DNA of 64,000 nucleotides from Flavobacteriales bacterium (GTDB lineage Bacteria; Bacteroidota; Bacteroidia; Flavobacteriales_F; PHOS-HE28): NCBI GenBank assembly GCA_016713875.1, contig JADJOI010000003.1:3658001-3722000 (forward strand), read 5' to 3'. The notes under the pieces are model-generated. The model searched no databases. It saw nothing but the letters and a program-made list of their open reading frames with translations, and was not told the origin of the DNA. Below are positions 40,063 to 47,664 of the stretch, one piece after another (within the stretch, counting starts at the first letter, position 1; every line of letters starts with the position of its first letter). Made by a program: the position numbers and the translations under genes.

Positions 40063-40744
40063 ATGTACACCGTGCTCCGCTGCATCGTCAAGAACGGCCG
40101 ACCGTCTCCGGCCTCGGGCTCGCAGGCGCGCTTCGTCCGCCTCGTTCTTCGTTCCTGGTTCTTTTTCCTTGTTCCTTATTCCTTCTCGCCGGCCACCCAC
40201 GCTCAGCCCCTGCCGCAGTCCACGCTGGACACCGTGCGTACCTACCGCAGCCTGGAACGCGCGTTGGCCGAGCCCATGCAGGTGTACCGGTTGGACCTGA
40301 GCAAGCAGAAGCTGAAGGCCGTGCCCGAAGAGCTTCGCCGCCTGCCCAACCTCAACGCGCTGGACCTGGGCCGCAACAAGCTGAAGGAGCTGCCCGCCTG
40401 GTTCACGGATCTGGCCCACCTGCAGGAGCTGACCCTGAGCGGCAACAAGCTCGTCGCGTTCCCCGAAGTGATTCTGCGGGTTGCGCCACCTGAAGCGACT
40501 GGACATGAGCCGAAACGCGCTCACCGGTCTTCCGGCCTGCCTCGGCCGCCTCAAGGAGCTCACCAGCCTCGACCTGTGGAGCAACGACCTGGCCACCTTT
40601 CCCGATGAGCTGGAACAGCTCGAGGCCCTGCGCTACGTGGACCTGCGGGTGATCCAGTTCAGCCCCAAGGAGATGGAGCGCATCGCCGGGCTGTGGCCGC
40701 GTGCGAAGATCCAGTTCAGCGCGCCGTGCAACTGCGGCATGTGA
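40063..40744 (+). pseudogene. leucine-rich-repeat exported protein, frameshifted at about 40478
   Basis: The first frame encodes an N-terminal hydrophobic segment and LRR units (VYRLDLSKQKLKAVPEEL, LNALDLGRNKLKELPAWF, LQELTLSGNKLVAFPEVI); at GGG 40478-40480 the repeat pattern continues only in the next frame (LRHLKRLDMSRNALTGLP, LTSLDLWSNDLATFPDEL). Deleting one G restores a continuous LRR protein of about 227 residues ending CNCGM. The gene is therefore either a recent pseudogene or a homopolymer miscall. It starts 9 bp after ribF. Confidence 0.75.
40143..40187 (+). repeat. pyrimidine-rich GTTCCTT microsatellite-like tract
   Basis: A 45-bp tract of imperfect GTTCYTT/GTTCCTT units, far below the surrounding GC content. 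It encodes the hydrophobic part (SWFFFLVPYSF) of the LRR protein's presumed signal peptide. Confidence 0.5.
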
Positions 40745-40757
40745 GCGTGCGCCGCGG

Positions 40758-41351
40758 ATGAGCCCCTTCGCCTGGAGCCTGCTGGAAGCCGTGGCCGCTG
40801 CGGGCAACCTGGCCTACACGGTGCTCATGCTCTACGAGCGGCGCATCGGCTGGATCTTCGGCATCGCGGCGTCGGCGTTGGGCATCGCGCTCTTCCTTCA
40901 CCAGCAGGTGTATGCGCAGGTGGCGCTGAACGGCGTGTACGTGATCATGGGCGTGTATGGCTGGTGGTCGTGGGGCCGCGGCCCGGGGGCCGAGCTGCCG
41001 ATCGTCCGTCATGGGGCCGCCTTCCACGGGGCCGTCATCGGCGCCGGTCTGGCGGGCACCGTGGCGCTGGCGCTGCTGCTGCGCCTGCTCCCCGGTGCGC
41101 AGCATGTGTCGATGGACGGCTTCGCCACGGCCTTCAGCCTGCTGGCCACCTGGATGCTGGCGCGCAAGGTGCTGGAGAACTGGGCCTACTGGATCGTGGC
41201 CGACACCGTGGCCATCGCGCTCTACGCGATGCTCGGGCTGTGGTGGTACGTGGGCCTGTACGCGGTGTACGTGGTGCTGTCGGCCTCGGCACTGCGGCGC
41301 TGGCACCGGCAGTGGCATGAAGCACGGCAACGTACCTCTTCCCAGGCTTGA
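40758..41351 (+). CDS. pnuC: PnuC-family transporter (nicotinamide riboside or related vitamin)
   Basis: A 197-residue inner-membrane transporter with about seven hydrophobic segments; WIFGIAASALGIALF, the NGVYVIMGVYGWWSWG signature and VLENWAYWIVADTVAIALY are typical of PnuC. PnuC proteins carry nicotinamide riboside, while Bacteroidota PnuT relatives carry thiamin; specificity cannot be settled here. A NadR-like kinase gene 5 kb away favours nicotinamide riboside, and no TPP riboswitch precedes this gene. Start at MSPFAWSLLE. Confidence 0.88.
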   Translation: MSPFAWSLLEAVAAAGNLAYTVLMLYERRIGWIFGIAASALGIALFLHQQVYAQVALNGVYVIMGVYGWWSWGRGPGAELPIVRHGAAFHGAVIGAGLAGTVALALLLRLLPGAQHVSMDGFATAFSLLATWMLARKVLENWAYWIVADTVAIALYAMLGLWWYVGLYAVYVVLSASALRRWHRQWHEARQRTSSQA

Positions 41352-41359
41352 CCTACAGC

Positions 41360-42739
41360 TCAGTCCGCGCCGCGACCGGGCACGGGCGGTGGCAGGTCGC
41401 CGTGCGCACGCTGCAGCGGCCGCTCGTAGAAGGTGACGGTGAGCAGCAGGAAGAACAGCAGGTACATGCTGTCCTCCAGCGGGATGGTGCCCACGCGGAT
41501 CCCCAGGTTCTCGGCGTCGTTGTACCACACCACCGGTTCGTCGAGCAGCGTGCCGGTGAGGATGCCGTTCACCAGCATGAAGGGGACCAGGTTCACCGCA
41601 TAGGCCAGCAGGAAGCGGCCCAGGTAAGGGCTGCGCAGCACGAACACATGCACGGCCAGCAGGGCGGCGGTGCACAGGAAGGTGATCGCCGTGTAGATGC
41701 GGTCGATGTGGATCCCGCCCACGGCGGTGAGCACCACGATAAGCGCGATCGCCAGCGGCCGGGCCACGCGCCCCAGCACGTCGCGGCGCACGAAGTAGCG
41801 CATCACCTCGTAGATGAAGGTGCAGGAATAGGGCACCACCAGGAAGAAGAGCCATTCCTCGATGGGCAGGCCGCCGATATGCGGCCCAGTGAGGTAGCGC
41901 GGGTTGAAGCCCCACACGCCGGTGGCCGTGAAGATGGCGTCCCACGCGATGAAGGTGGCGGCCATCACGGCCGTGCCGGTGAACAGCCCGGGCCACTTGC
42001 GCCAGTACCGCACACGGGGCTCGAAGCTGCGCTGCAGCGGAAAGCTCAGCGTGAAGAGGTCGAGCGCCAGATAGGTGTACGCCTCGCGGCCCTGCAGTGC
42101 GCCGATGCCGATGATGCCCGCGAAGAAGAAGAGCTGCGCGCCCAGCACCACGGGGGCCAGCGGGTTCGTGCGTTTCACCGGCAGGGTGAAGTAGGCGGCG
42201 AAGAAGACCGCGCTCACCAGGCCCCAGGCGATGTAGTTGCGCATGGGCACCACACCGCCGTCCCAGGTCCAGAAGCCCAGCTGCATGGCCACGGGCTCGA
42301 TCAGCAGGTCCACGCCCACCATCACCAGGGAGGCCACGGCGATGCGGGCCCAGGTGGGCAGGGCCACCCCGGCGATCAGCGGGCCGATGCACAGCACGAG
42401 CAGCAGCCAGTTGACGCCGATCATCAGCGGCGTGTCCCACAGCTTCAGCCCCAGCGCGTCGCCATACTGGTAGTGCCCGAAGATGACCCCGGTGCGTACG
42501 CCCGCCATCTCCACCAGGAAGCCCAGCACGAGCACGCCCGCCGCGAACGCCAGGGTGAGCGCATCGGGCCGGGTGTGCAGCAGCAGCAGCAGGGCGATGA
42601 TCAGCAGGGTCACCGGGGTGAGCGGCACGAGGTGTTCGGCCCACGGGCTGGCCAGGCCGGCCAGGCCCACGGACTGCAGCACCACGATGATGAAGGTGGC
42701 CCTGGTCCGGTCGAACCACTGGAGCAGACGCTGCATCAT
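41360..42739 (-). CDS. fused carotenoid 1,2-hydratase (CruF-like) and lycopene cyclase (CrtYcd-like)
   Basis: A 459-residue polytopic membrane protein. Residues 1 to ~215 match the CruF/DUF422 carotenoid hydratase family (FLVEMAGVRTGVIFGHYQYG, DLLIEPVAMQLGFWTWDG, PMRNYIAWG). Residues ~221-440 match the heterodimeric-type lycopene cyclase domain (YTYLALDLFTLSFPL, WDAIFTATGVWGFNPRYLTG, LPIEEWLFFLVVPY, with PIEEWL in place of PxEE/PEWL, and PLEDSMYLLFFLLL). In other flavobacteria these are usually separate genes. Such a protein could cyclise one end of lycopene and hydrate the other. It overlaps the CrtD-type gene by four bases (ATGA). Confidence 0.82.
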   Translation of the reverse strand: MMQRLLQWFDRTRATFIIVVLQSVGLAGLASPWAEHLVPLTPVTLLIIALLLLLHTRPDALTLAFAAGVLVLGFLVEMAGVRTGVIFGHYQYGDALGLKLWDTPLMIGVNWLLLVLCIGPLIAGVALPTWARIAVASLVMVGVDLLIEPVAMQLGFWTWDGGVVPMRNYIAWGLVSAVFFAAYFTLPVKRTNPLAPVVLGAQLFFFAGIIGIGALQGREAYTYLALDLFTLSFPLQRSFEPRVRYWRKWPGLFTGTAVMAATFIAWDAIFTATGVWGFNPRYLTGPHIGGLPIEEWLFFLVVPYSCTFIYEVMRYFVRRDVLGRVARPLAIALIVVLTAVGGIHIDRIYTAITFLCTAALLAVHVFVLRSPYLGRFLLAYAVNLVPFMLVNGILTGTLLDEPVVWYNDAENLGIRVGTIPLEDSMYLLFFLLLTVTFYERPLQRAHGDLPPPVPGRGAD

Positions 42740-44217
42740 GCGGGGGGCAGGACTTCGGTGGCGATGCGGGCGCTCAGCAGGCTCAACGGGATGCCGCCGC
42801 CGGGGTGCACGCTGCCGCCGCAGAAGTGCAGGCCGCGCACCGTCGGATGGTCGTTGGGGTGGCGAAGGAAGGCCGCCCACGGCGTGTTGCTGCTGGTGCC
42901 GTAGATGGAGCCCTGGTGGCTGAAGGTCGCGGCCTCGATGCCGGCGGGGTCCAGCACCTCCTCCACGGCGATCCGCGGCGCCAGGTCCACCCCCAGGGTA
43001 CGTCGCACCTTGTCCAGCACCGTGCGCCGGGCGTGCGCCACCAAGGCGTCACGGTCCTGTCCGATGTGGCGCGGCGCATTGATCATCACGAACCAGTTCT
43101 CACAACCCGGCGGCGCGTCCTCGGGGTCCTCCTTGCTGGTGATGTTGATGTACACCGTGGGGTCGTCGCCCAGGTCCAGCGTGTCGAACAGGTGTCGGAA
43201 CTCCGCGCGGTAGTCCCGGCTGAAGAGGATGTTGTGCAGGCCCAGCTCGGGGAAGCTCCGGTCGATCCCCCAGCAAAAGACCAGCGCCGAGCTGCTGCGC
43301 TCCTGCCGCAGGGTGCGCTCGGGTGCGGGCAGATCGGGCATCAGCCTGCGGTAGGCCGGCTCCACGTCCATGTTGCACAGCACGACCTCGGCATCCACAT
43401 CGGTCCCGTTCACACGCACGCCCGCCACCCGTCGCCGGTCCGCGCTGAAGCGGATGCGCTCCACCGCCGCGTCGAAGTGGTACTGCACGCCGAGCTCCGT
43501 GCCCAGGCTGTGCAACGCGCGCACGATGCGGTGCATGCCGCCCACCGCGTGGTAGGCGCCCCGGCCGTGCTCCAATCCGGGGATCATGCGCATGATCCCC
43601 GGGCTGCGGTGCGGGTCGCTCCCGTTATAGGTGGCGTAGCGGTCGAAGAGCTGCACGGCCTTGGGGTGGCGCAGGGCGCGGGTGTTCACGTCGTGCAGGC
43701 TGCCGAAGAGCTCCCGCGGACGTGCGGCCAGCAGGGCTTGCGCCACGCCACCGTTCCACAGGGTGCTCCAGCGGTGCAGCGAGTGCTCCAGGAATGTGCG
43801 ACCCGTGCGGTCGAGCAGGGCGGAGGCCCGCCGCAGGTGCTTCCGGGTGACGGCGCGCGGGACGTCGAGCACGCGTTCCAGCTCCTCCGCGAGCCGCTCC
43901 GGATCGCTCCAGCCCGTCACGCGGGTGCCATCCTCCCACCAGTATCGGAAGGCGATCTCGGTGGGCCGGAAGCTGAAGTGCGGAGCCATGGGCCGGCCGG
44001 CGAGGGTGAAGAGCTCCTCCACCAGGTGCGGCAGCGTCAACAGGGAAGGGCCTTTGTCGAAGCGGAAGCCGCCGAGGTGGAGCTCCGCCAACTTGCCACC
44101 GGGCGCGGCGGCGGCCTCGTAGGCGTCCACGCGGTAGCCCTTCACCGCCAGGCGCACAGCAGCGGCCAGCCCGGCCACGCCGGTACCGATCACGACGGCG
44201 CGCGCAGGCTTCCCCAT
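42736..44217 (-). CDS. CrtD-type carotenoid desaturase (phytoene desaturase family)
   Basis: A 493-residue FAD-dependent oxidoreductase. The dinucleotide-binding motif VIGTGVAGLAAAVRLAVKG is at the N-terminus and the C-terminal FAD motif at FCGGSVHPGGGIPLSLLSAR. Segments such as GGFRFDKGPSLLTLP and VQLFDRYATYNGSDPHRSPG fit the flavobacterial 1-hydroxycarotenoid 3,4-desaturase (CrtD) group better than CrtI, but CrtI cannot be excluded. With the CruF-CrtYcd fusion it would make monocyclic 3',4'-didehydro-1'-hydroxy carotenoids of the saproxanthin/flexixanthin type. TTCCTTTG stands 5 nt before the ATG. Confidence 0.87.
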   Translation of the reverse strand: MGKPARAVVIGTGVAGLAAAVRLAVKGYRVDAYEAAAAPGGKLAELHLGGFRFDKGPSLLTLPHLVEELFTLAGRPMAPHFSFRPTEIAFRYWWEDGTRVTGWSDPERLAEELERVLDVPRAVTRKHLRRASALLDRTGRTFLEHSLHRWSTLWNGGVAQALLAARPRELFGSLHDVNTRALRHPKAVQLFDRYATYNGSDPHRSPGIMRMIPGLEHGRGAYHAVGGMHRIVRALHSLGTELGVQYHFDAAVERIRFSADRRRVAGVRVNGTDVDAEVVLCNMDVEPAYRRLMPDLPAPERTLRQERSSSALVFCWGIDRSFPELGLHNILFSRDYRAEFRHLFDTLDLGDDPTVYINITSKEDPEDAPPGCENWFVMINAPRHIGQDRDALVAHARRTVLDKVRRTLGVDLAPRIAVEEVLDPAGIEAATFSHQGSIYGTSSNTPWAAFLRHPNDHPTVRGLHFCGGSVHPGGGIPLSLLSARIATEVLPPA

Positions 44218-44222
44218 GGGCG

Positions 44223-44230
44223 CAAAGGAA
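44223..44230 (-). promoter_or_regulatory. -7 promoter element of the carotenoid operon
   Basis: TTCCTTTG on the minus strand, one base off TAnnTTTG, ending 5 nt before the ATG at 44217. Confidence 0.5.
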
Positions 44231-44231
44231 C

Positions 44232-44267
44232 GAACGGGCCCCCGCAGTGGTTCGCGGAGGCCCGTTC
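44232..44267 (-). terminator. GAACGGGCC hairpin between a T9SS gene and the carotenoid operon
   Basis: GAACGGGCC and GGCCCGTTC pair, extended by CCGC/GCGG after one mismatch, with an 8-nt loop. It lies 15 bp past the stop of the 44282-46114 gene and directly before the next gene's promoter. It resembles the hairpins at 28228 and 31320. Confidence 0.6.
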
Positions 44268-44281
44268 GCGCAGTGCCGGGA

Positions 44282-46114
44282 TCAGCGCTTGGTGAACGGC
44301 GCAGCGCGCCAGCGGCCATCGGTGCCCACGCTCAACCAGTACGCACCGGGCGTCAGCGTATGCACATCGATGCGCTGGCGATCGCCACCGGTGGCCGCGT
44401 GGTCCTGCACCACCCGACCGGCGGCGTCGGTGATGCGCAGGATGGTGCCCGCCTCCACGCTCGCAGGCAGGGTCACGTCCAACAGCGCATCGGCCGGAAC
44501 GGGGAAGAGGCCGGGCATCGGGCGGTCATCATCGGGAAGGCCCAGGCTGAGGTCGGTGATGGCCACATGGTCGTACACCATGGCGAAGTCGCCGCCCATC
44601 ACCAGCGCGTTGCTCAAGGTGGCCAGCGCATGAACAGGGGCTTCCAGCCAGGCCATCGGCTCGGCCGCATCGGGTGTGCCATGGAAGCGGCCGATGTGGG
44701 AGCCATCGGTCATCATCTGGTAGATGGTGAAGTCGCCTCCGAAGTACAGGGTGTTTCCGTGGTGCGCGAGCGAGCTGATGTACGTGGGACCCGGCCCGGC
44801 CGGCATGTACAGGTCGTGACCGGGAAGAAGATGCTCCCAGGTCGTGGCGCCGGTGGCCAGACGAGCCAGACCGTAGGTGGGCACGATGTTGGCCCAGAGG
44901 TCGCCCGCGGCGTACAAGGTGTCGTTCGCGCTCAGCAGTGCACGCGCCGGCGCATCGAGCCCGATGGCCAGGTTCTGCCAGTCGCTGCTGCCGATGGTGG
45001 CGCAGTGCAGCAGCACCGGCTCGATCGGCGCTTCCAGCGTGGTGAAGGCGCCGCCGGCCACCAGTTGACCGTTGTGCGTGGCCAGGGCCATCACGGTGGC
45101 GTCGAAGGGGCTGCCCACCTGTTCCCACATGCCGTTCACGAGGCGCTTCACCACATCATCGGTGCCCGCGAACCCGCTGGCCTCGCCCGCGGCGTGCAGC
45201 ACGCCGTTGTGCACGTGCAGCGCGTGGGTGCGCGGCGCCATGCCGGGGAACACGTTCGTGTACGACCAGCTGGTCCCGTTCCACACGGCCAGGTCGGCCT
45301 GCTCGTTCTCGAAGGTGCCGCCCAGGACGATCGATCCGTTGTGCAGCACCGCGCAGCTGGCCGCACCGCTCACGCCGGTGCCCAGTGCGCTGTAGCTGCT
45401 TCCGTTCCAGAGGGCCACGCGGGTGGCTGCGTTGCCGCCGGCGGTGGTGAAGGCGCCGGCCACCAGCAGATCGCCGTTGCCCAGCGCGAGCAGGGCCGTT
45501 ACGCTGCTGTCCGTGCCCGTGCCCAGCGTGTTCCATGGGATGCTGGGCGGATACCCGGGCTGGATCCACGCCAGCTCATCGGCGCTGAAGCCATGCTCCA
45601 CGGCCCAGCCAGCGATCGGGGCTCCAAGCGATGGCGACCGCAGCAGGTCGGCCACGTAGGCCAGCTCCTGCTCGTCATCGATGCGTTCGGCCAGCGCACG
45701 ATGACCGCTCTCGATCATCAGCTGACCCACCGCGCAGGCCGTGTGGTGCGGATCGATGAACACCGGGTTACGGTACGGCAGCACATGGTTCTGCGGAAAG
45801 GTGCGGCGCTCGGCGTACGCGCCCAGGGCGTTGAGCAGACGGTGGCGCTCCTCCGCCTGCGCGGCCGAAAGTCCCTCAGGGGCGCGGGAGACGAGCTGTT
45901 CGCGCACCAGGCGCAGGTGCGCGGCGATGCGCTCGGCCTCGCTGTGGAAGGCCACGACGGCCTCTCCACCTTCGGGGGTGGGGTCCATCACCGCCCATTG
46001 GCGGTTCACTTCGAGCAGGTGCGTCCGCAGCGGGGCGCTTTGCTGCGGGGCTATTTGCGCATGAAGCGCGAGGGCGCCCAACAGGAAGATCGGGAGTATG
46101 CAGGTCCGGTTCAT
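44282..46114 (-). CDS. secreted kelch/delta-60-like propeller protein with T9SS sorting domain
   Basis: A 610-residue exported protein. The signal peptide (ILPIFLLGALALHAQ) is followed by a helical N-terminal domain of about 170 residues with FIDPHHTACAVGQLM (a conserved histidine-rich stretch also found in other Bacteroidota secreted proteins), then about seven propeller blades (VALWNGSSYSALGTG, LLVAGAFTTAGGN, LAVWNGTSWSYTN), then a sorting domain from GLFPVPADALLDVTLP to FTKR. Function unknown; probably surface-exposed. Confidence 0.82.
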   Translation of the reverse strand: MNRTCILPIFLLGALALHAQIAPQQSAPLRTHLLEVNRQWAVMDPTPEGGEAVVAFHSEAERIAAHLRLVREQLVSRAPEGLSAAQAEERHRLLNALGAYAERRTFPQNHVLPYRNPVFIDPHHTACAVGQLMIESGHRALAERIDDEQELAYVADLLRSPSLGAPIAGWAVEHGFSADELAWIQPGYPPSIPWNTLGTGTDSSVTALLALGNGDLLVAGAFTTAGGNAATRVALWNGSSYSALGTGVSGAASCAVLHNGSIVLGGTFENEQADLAVWNGTSWSYTNVFPGMAPRTHALHVHNGVLHAAGEASGFAGTDDVVKRLVNGMWEQVGSPFDATVMALATHNGQLVAGGAFTTLEAPIEPVLLHCATIGSSDWQNLAIGLDAPARALLSANDTLYAAGDLWANIVPTYGLARLATGATTWEHLLPGHDLYMPAGPGPTYISSLAHHGNTLYFGGDFTIYQMMTDGSHIGRFHGTPDAAEPMAWLEAPVHALATLSNALVMGGDFAMVYDHVAITDLSLGLPDDDRPMPGLFPVPADALLDVTLPASVEAGTILRITDAAGRVVQDHAATGGDRQRIDVHTLTPGAYWLSVGTDGRWRAAPFTKR

Positions 46115-46190
46115 GGTCGTTCAGCTTGGTCCGTGTTGCCGGGTAGAGGAGGGCGCACGCCACAACGCTGCCTGCACGGTGATGGACCGT

Positions 46191-46197
46191 TACTTTC
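46191..46197 (+). promoter_or_regulatory. -7-like element of the NadR-like kinase gene
   Basis: TACTTTC, 7 nt before the ATG at 46205. Confidence 0.4.
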
Positions 46198-46204
46198 ACG
46201 GCGG

Positions 46205-46786
46205 ATGGAGCTGGTGCGCATCGCCATCGTGGGGCCCGAGAGCAGCGGCAAAACAACGCTGTGCGAGGCGCTCATGCATCACTTCTTCGCCGGTCACGTC
46301 ACCGAAGGCGCGCGCGAATACCTGGAAGAGCTCGACCGGCCCTACACCGAGGACGATGTGCTGGAGATGGCGCGCGGTCAGGCGCAAATGCACCAGGATG
46401 CGCCGCAGTTCGCGGCGGAGCACTGGGAGGCGATCGGCGGTGCCGACGGCGGCGGCGCCGCGCCCATCGAACCGGTCTTCTTCGACACCGACACCGTGAA
46501 CTTCGTGATCTGGTCCCGCGAGAAGTTCGGACGCGTGCACCCGACCATCGAGCGCCTGGTGGACGAAGTGGGCTATGACTGGCGCCTGCTCTGCCGGCCG
46601 GACATGCCCTGGGAGCCCGATCCCCTGCGCGAGAACCCGCACGACCGGCACCGCCTCTTCGAGGTGTGGGTGAACGAACTGCGCACGCGCAGCCTGCCCT
46701 TCACAGTGGTCGAGGGCGATCACGCGCGGCGGATGGATGTGGCCACGCTCGTGGTGGAGGACCTGATGCGGCGGGGGCGGCGTTGA
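46205..46786 (+). CDS. NadR-like ATPase, probable ribosylnicotinamide kinase
   Basis: A 193-residue P-loop kinase corresponding to the C-terminal ribosylnicotinamide kinase part of NadR. Walker A GPESSGKTTL is at residues 10-19, followed by VTEGAREYLEEL and FFDTDTVNFVIWS, and a late RENPHDRHRLFEVW motif typical of the family. It lacks both the DNA-binding and adenylyltransferase domains of enterobacterial NadR. It would phosphorylate nicotinamide riboside to NMN, matching the PnuC-type transporter encoded at 40758. Confidence 0.85.
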   Translation: MELVRIAIVGPESSGKTTLCEALMHHFFAGHVTEGAREYLEELDRPYTEDDVLEMARGQAQMHQDAPQFAAEHWEAIGGADGGGAAPIEPVFFDTDTVNFVIWSREKFGRVHPTIERLVDEVGYDWRLLCRPDMPWEPDPLRENPHDRHRLFEVWVNELRTRSLPFTVVEGDHARRMDVATLVVEDLMRRGRR

Positions 46787-46791
46787 CCCGG

Positions 46792-46799
46792 TATCTTCG
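46792..46799 (+). promoter_or_regulatory. -7-like element of the HEPN-MNT pair
   Basis: TATCTTCG, 7 nt before the ATG at 46807. Confidence 0.5.
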
Positions 46800-46806
46800 G
46801 CGGCAC

Positions 46807-47202
46807 ATGGCCACCGGCACGCTCGACCTCGGTCCGTTGCGCCGCTCGCTCAGCGCGCTGCGCAAGGTGACGCGCATGGACCTGGACGACGATGTGGTCC
46901 GTGATGCCGCCGTGAAGCGCTTCGAGTTCACCTACGAGATGGCGTGGAAGATGATGCGGCCCCACCTGCAATGGACCGGCATGCAGGAGCTGGACAACGT
47001 TCCGAGGCGCGAGCTTTTCCGCATCGCCGCCCGGGCCTCGCTCATCGACGATCCATCGCCTTGGTTCGCCTATCACGAGGCCCGCAACCTCACGAGCCAC
47101 ACCTACGATGAGGTGAGCGCGCGCAAAGTGACGGCGTTGCTGGGCGCGTTCGTCAAGGACACGGCCCTCCTCCTGCGCCGATTGAAGGAACACCATGCTT
47201 GA
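46807..47202 (+). CDS. HEPN-domain nucleotidyltransferase substrate-binding protein (HI0074 family)
   Basis: A 131-residue all-helical protein of the HI0074/HEPN family. The RX4H motif of HEPN nucleases is visible as RNLTSH in YHEARNLTSHTYDEV. With the MNT nucleotidyltransferase overlapping downstream it matches the HEPN-MNT (type VII) toxin-antitoxin layout, in which the MNT partner modifies and silences the HEPN RNase. That role is inferred from family knowledge; some HI0073/HI0074 pairs have no proven toxicity. Confidence 0.87.
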   Translation: MATGTLDLGPLRRSLSALRKVTRMDLDDDVVRDAAVKRFEFTYEMAWKMMRPHLQWTGMQELDNVPRRELFRIAARASLIDDPSPWFAYHEARNLTSHTYDEVSARKVTALLGAFVKDTALLLRRLKEHHA

Positions 47203-47485
47203 CCTGCATCCCGATCATCGCGCCGAGGTGCGGCGGATCCTGGCCGAGCAGGTGCCCGGTGCGAAGGCCTGGGCCTTCGGTTCGCGCGTGAAGGGCACGG
47301 CGCGGCCCTTCAGCGACCTCGATCTGGCCATCGACGCGGGTGCCGAGCTCGACCTGGCCACCCTGGCCGAATTGCGTCATGCGTTCCAGGAGAGCGACCT
47401 GCCGATCAGTGTGGACCTGCTCGACCTGCGCGCGGTGCGGCCCGCGATCAAGCGGCGCGTTCGGATGGAGCAGGTGCCCATCTGA
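47195..47485 (+). CDS. MNT-type minimal nucleotidyltransferase (HI0073 family)
   Basis: A 96-residue nucleotidyltransferase. The active-site pattern GSRVKGTARPFSDLDLAI carries GS and the two catalytic aspartates; a third acidic residue is in ISVDLLDL. It overlaps the HEPN gene by 8 bases and is the probable antitoxin of the pair. Confidence 0.88.
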   Translation: MLDLHPDHRAEVRRILAEQVPGAKAWAFGSRVKGTARPFSDLDLAIDAGAELDLATLAELRHAFQESDLPISVDLLDLRAVRPAIKRRVRMEQVPI

Positions 47486-47518
47486 GCATTCGCGTGCCAG
47501 GTCCGCCGATCCCGGATC

Positions 47519-47526
47519 TACCTTCG
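47519..47526 (+). promoter_or_regulatory. -7 promoter element ahead of the TPP riboswitch
   Basis: TACCTTCG ends 4-5 nt before the first conserved bases of the riboswitch, so the transcript would begin directly with the aptamer. Confidence 0.55.
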
Positions 47527-47530
47527 CCCC

Positions 47531-47625
47531 GTCGTGCAACGGGGTGCCCCGCCTTCGGGAGGGTGCTGAGATCATACCCGACGAACCTGCGCAGGTAATG
47601 CTGCGAAGGGACCCGGCCCGCAACG
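47531..47625 (+). promoter_or_regulatory. TPP (THI-box) riboswitch
   Basis: The conserved TPP aptamer blocks occur in order and spacing: ACGGGGTGCC, then GGGTGCTGAGATCATACCC, then GAACCTG-CGCAGGTAATGCTGCGAAGGGA. The CTGAGA box and the GAACCTG/CAGGTAATGC helix are diagnostic. It ends about 40 nt before the ATG of a TonB-dependent receptor, so thiamin pyrophosphate probably represses receptor synthesis. Confidence 0.93.
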
Positions 47626-47664
47626 GGGCTTCTCCGCGTCACGACCCGCACCCCCGGAGAAGCC

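Noticed and set aside
41360..42739. sequence-level misassembly joining two neighbouring carotenoid genes
   Set aside because: The frame is continuous across the domain boundary and the linker (PVKRTNPLAPVVLG) is hydrophilic and plausible; no repeat lies at the junction.
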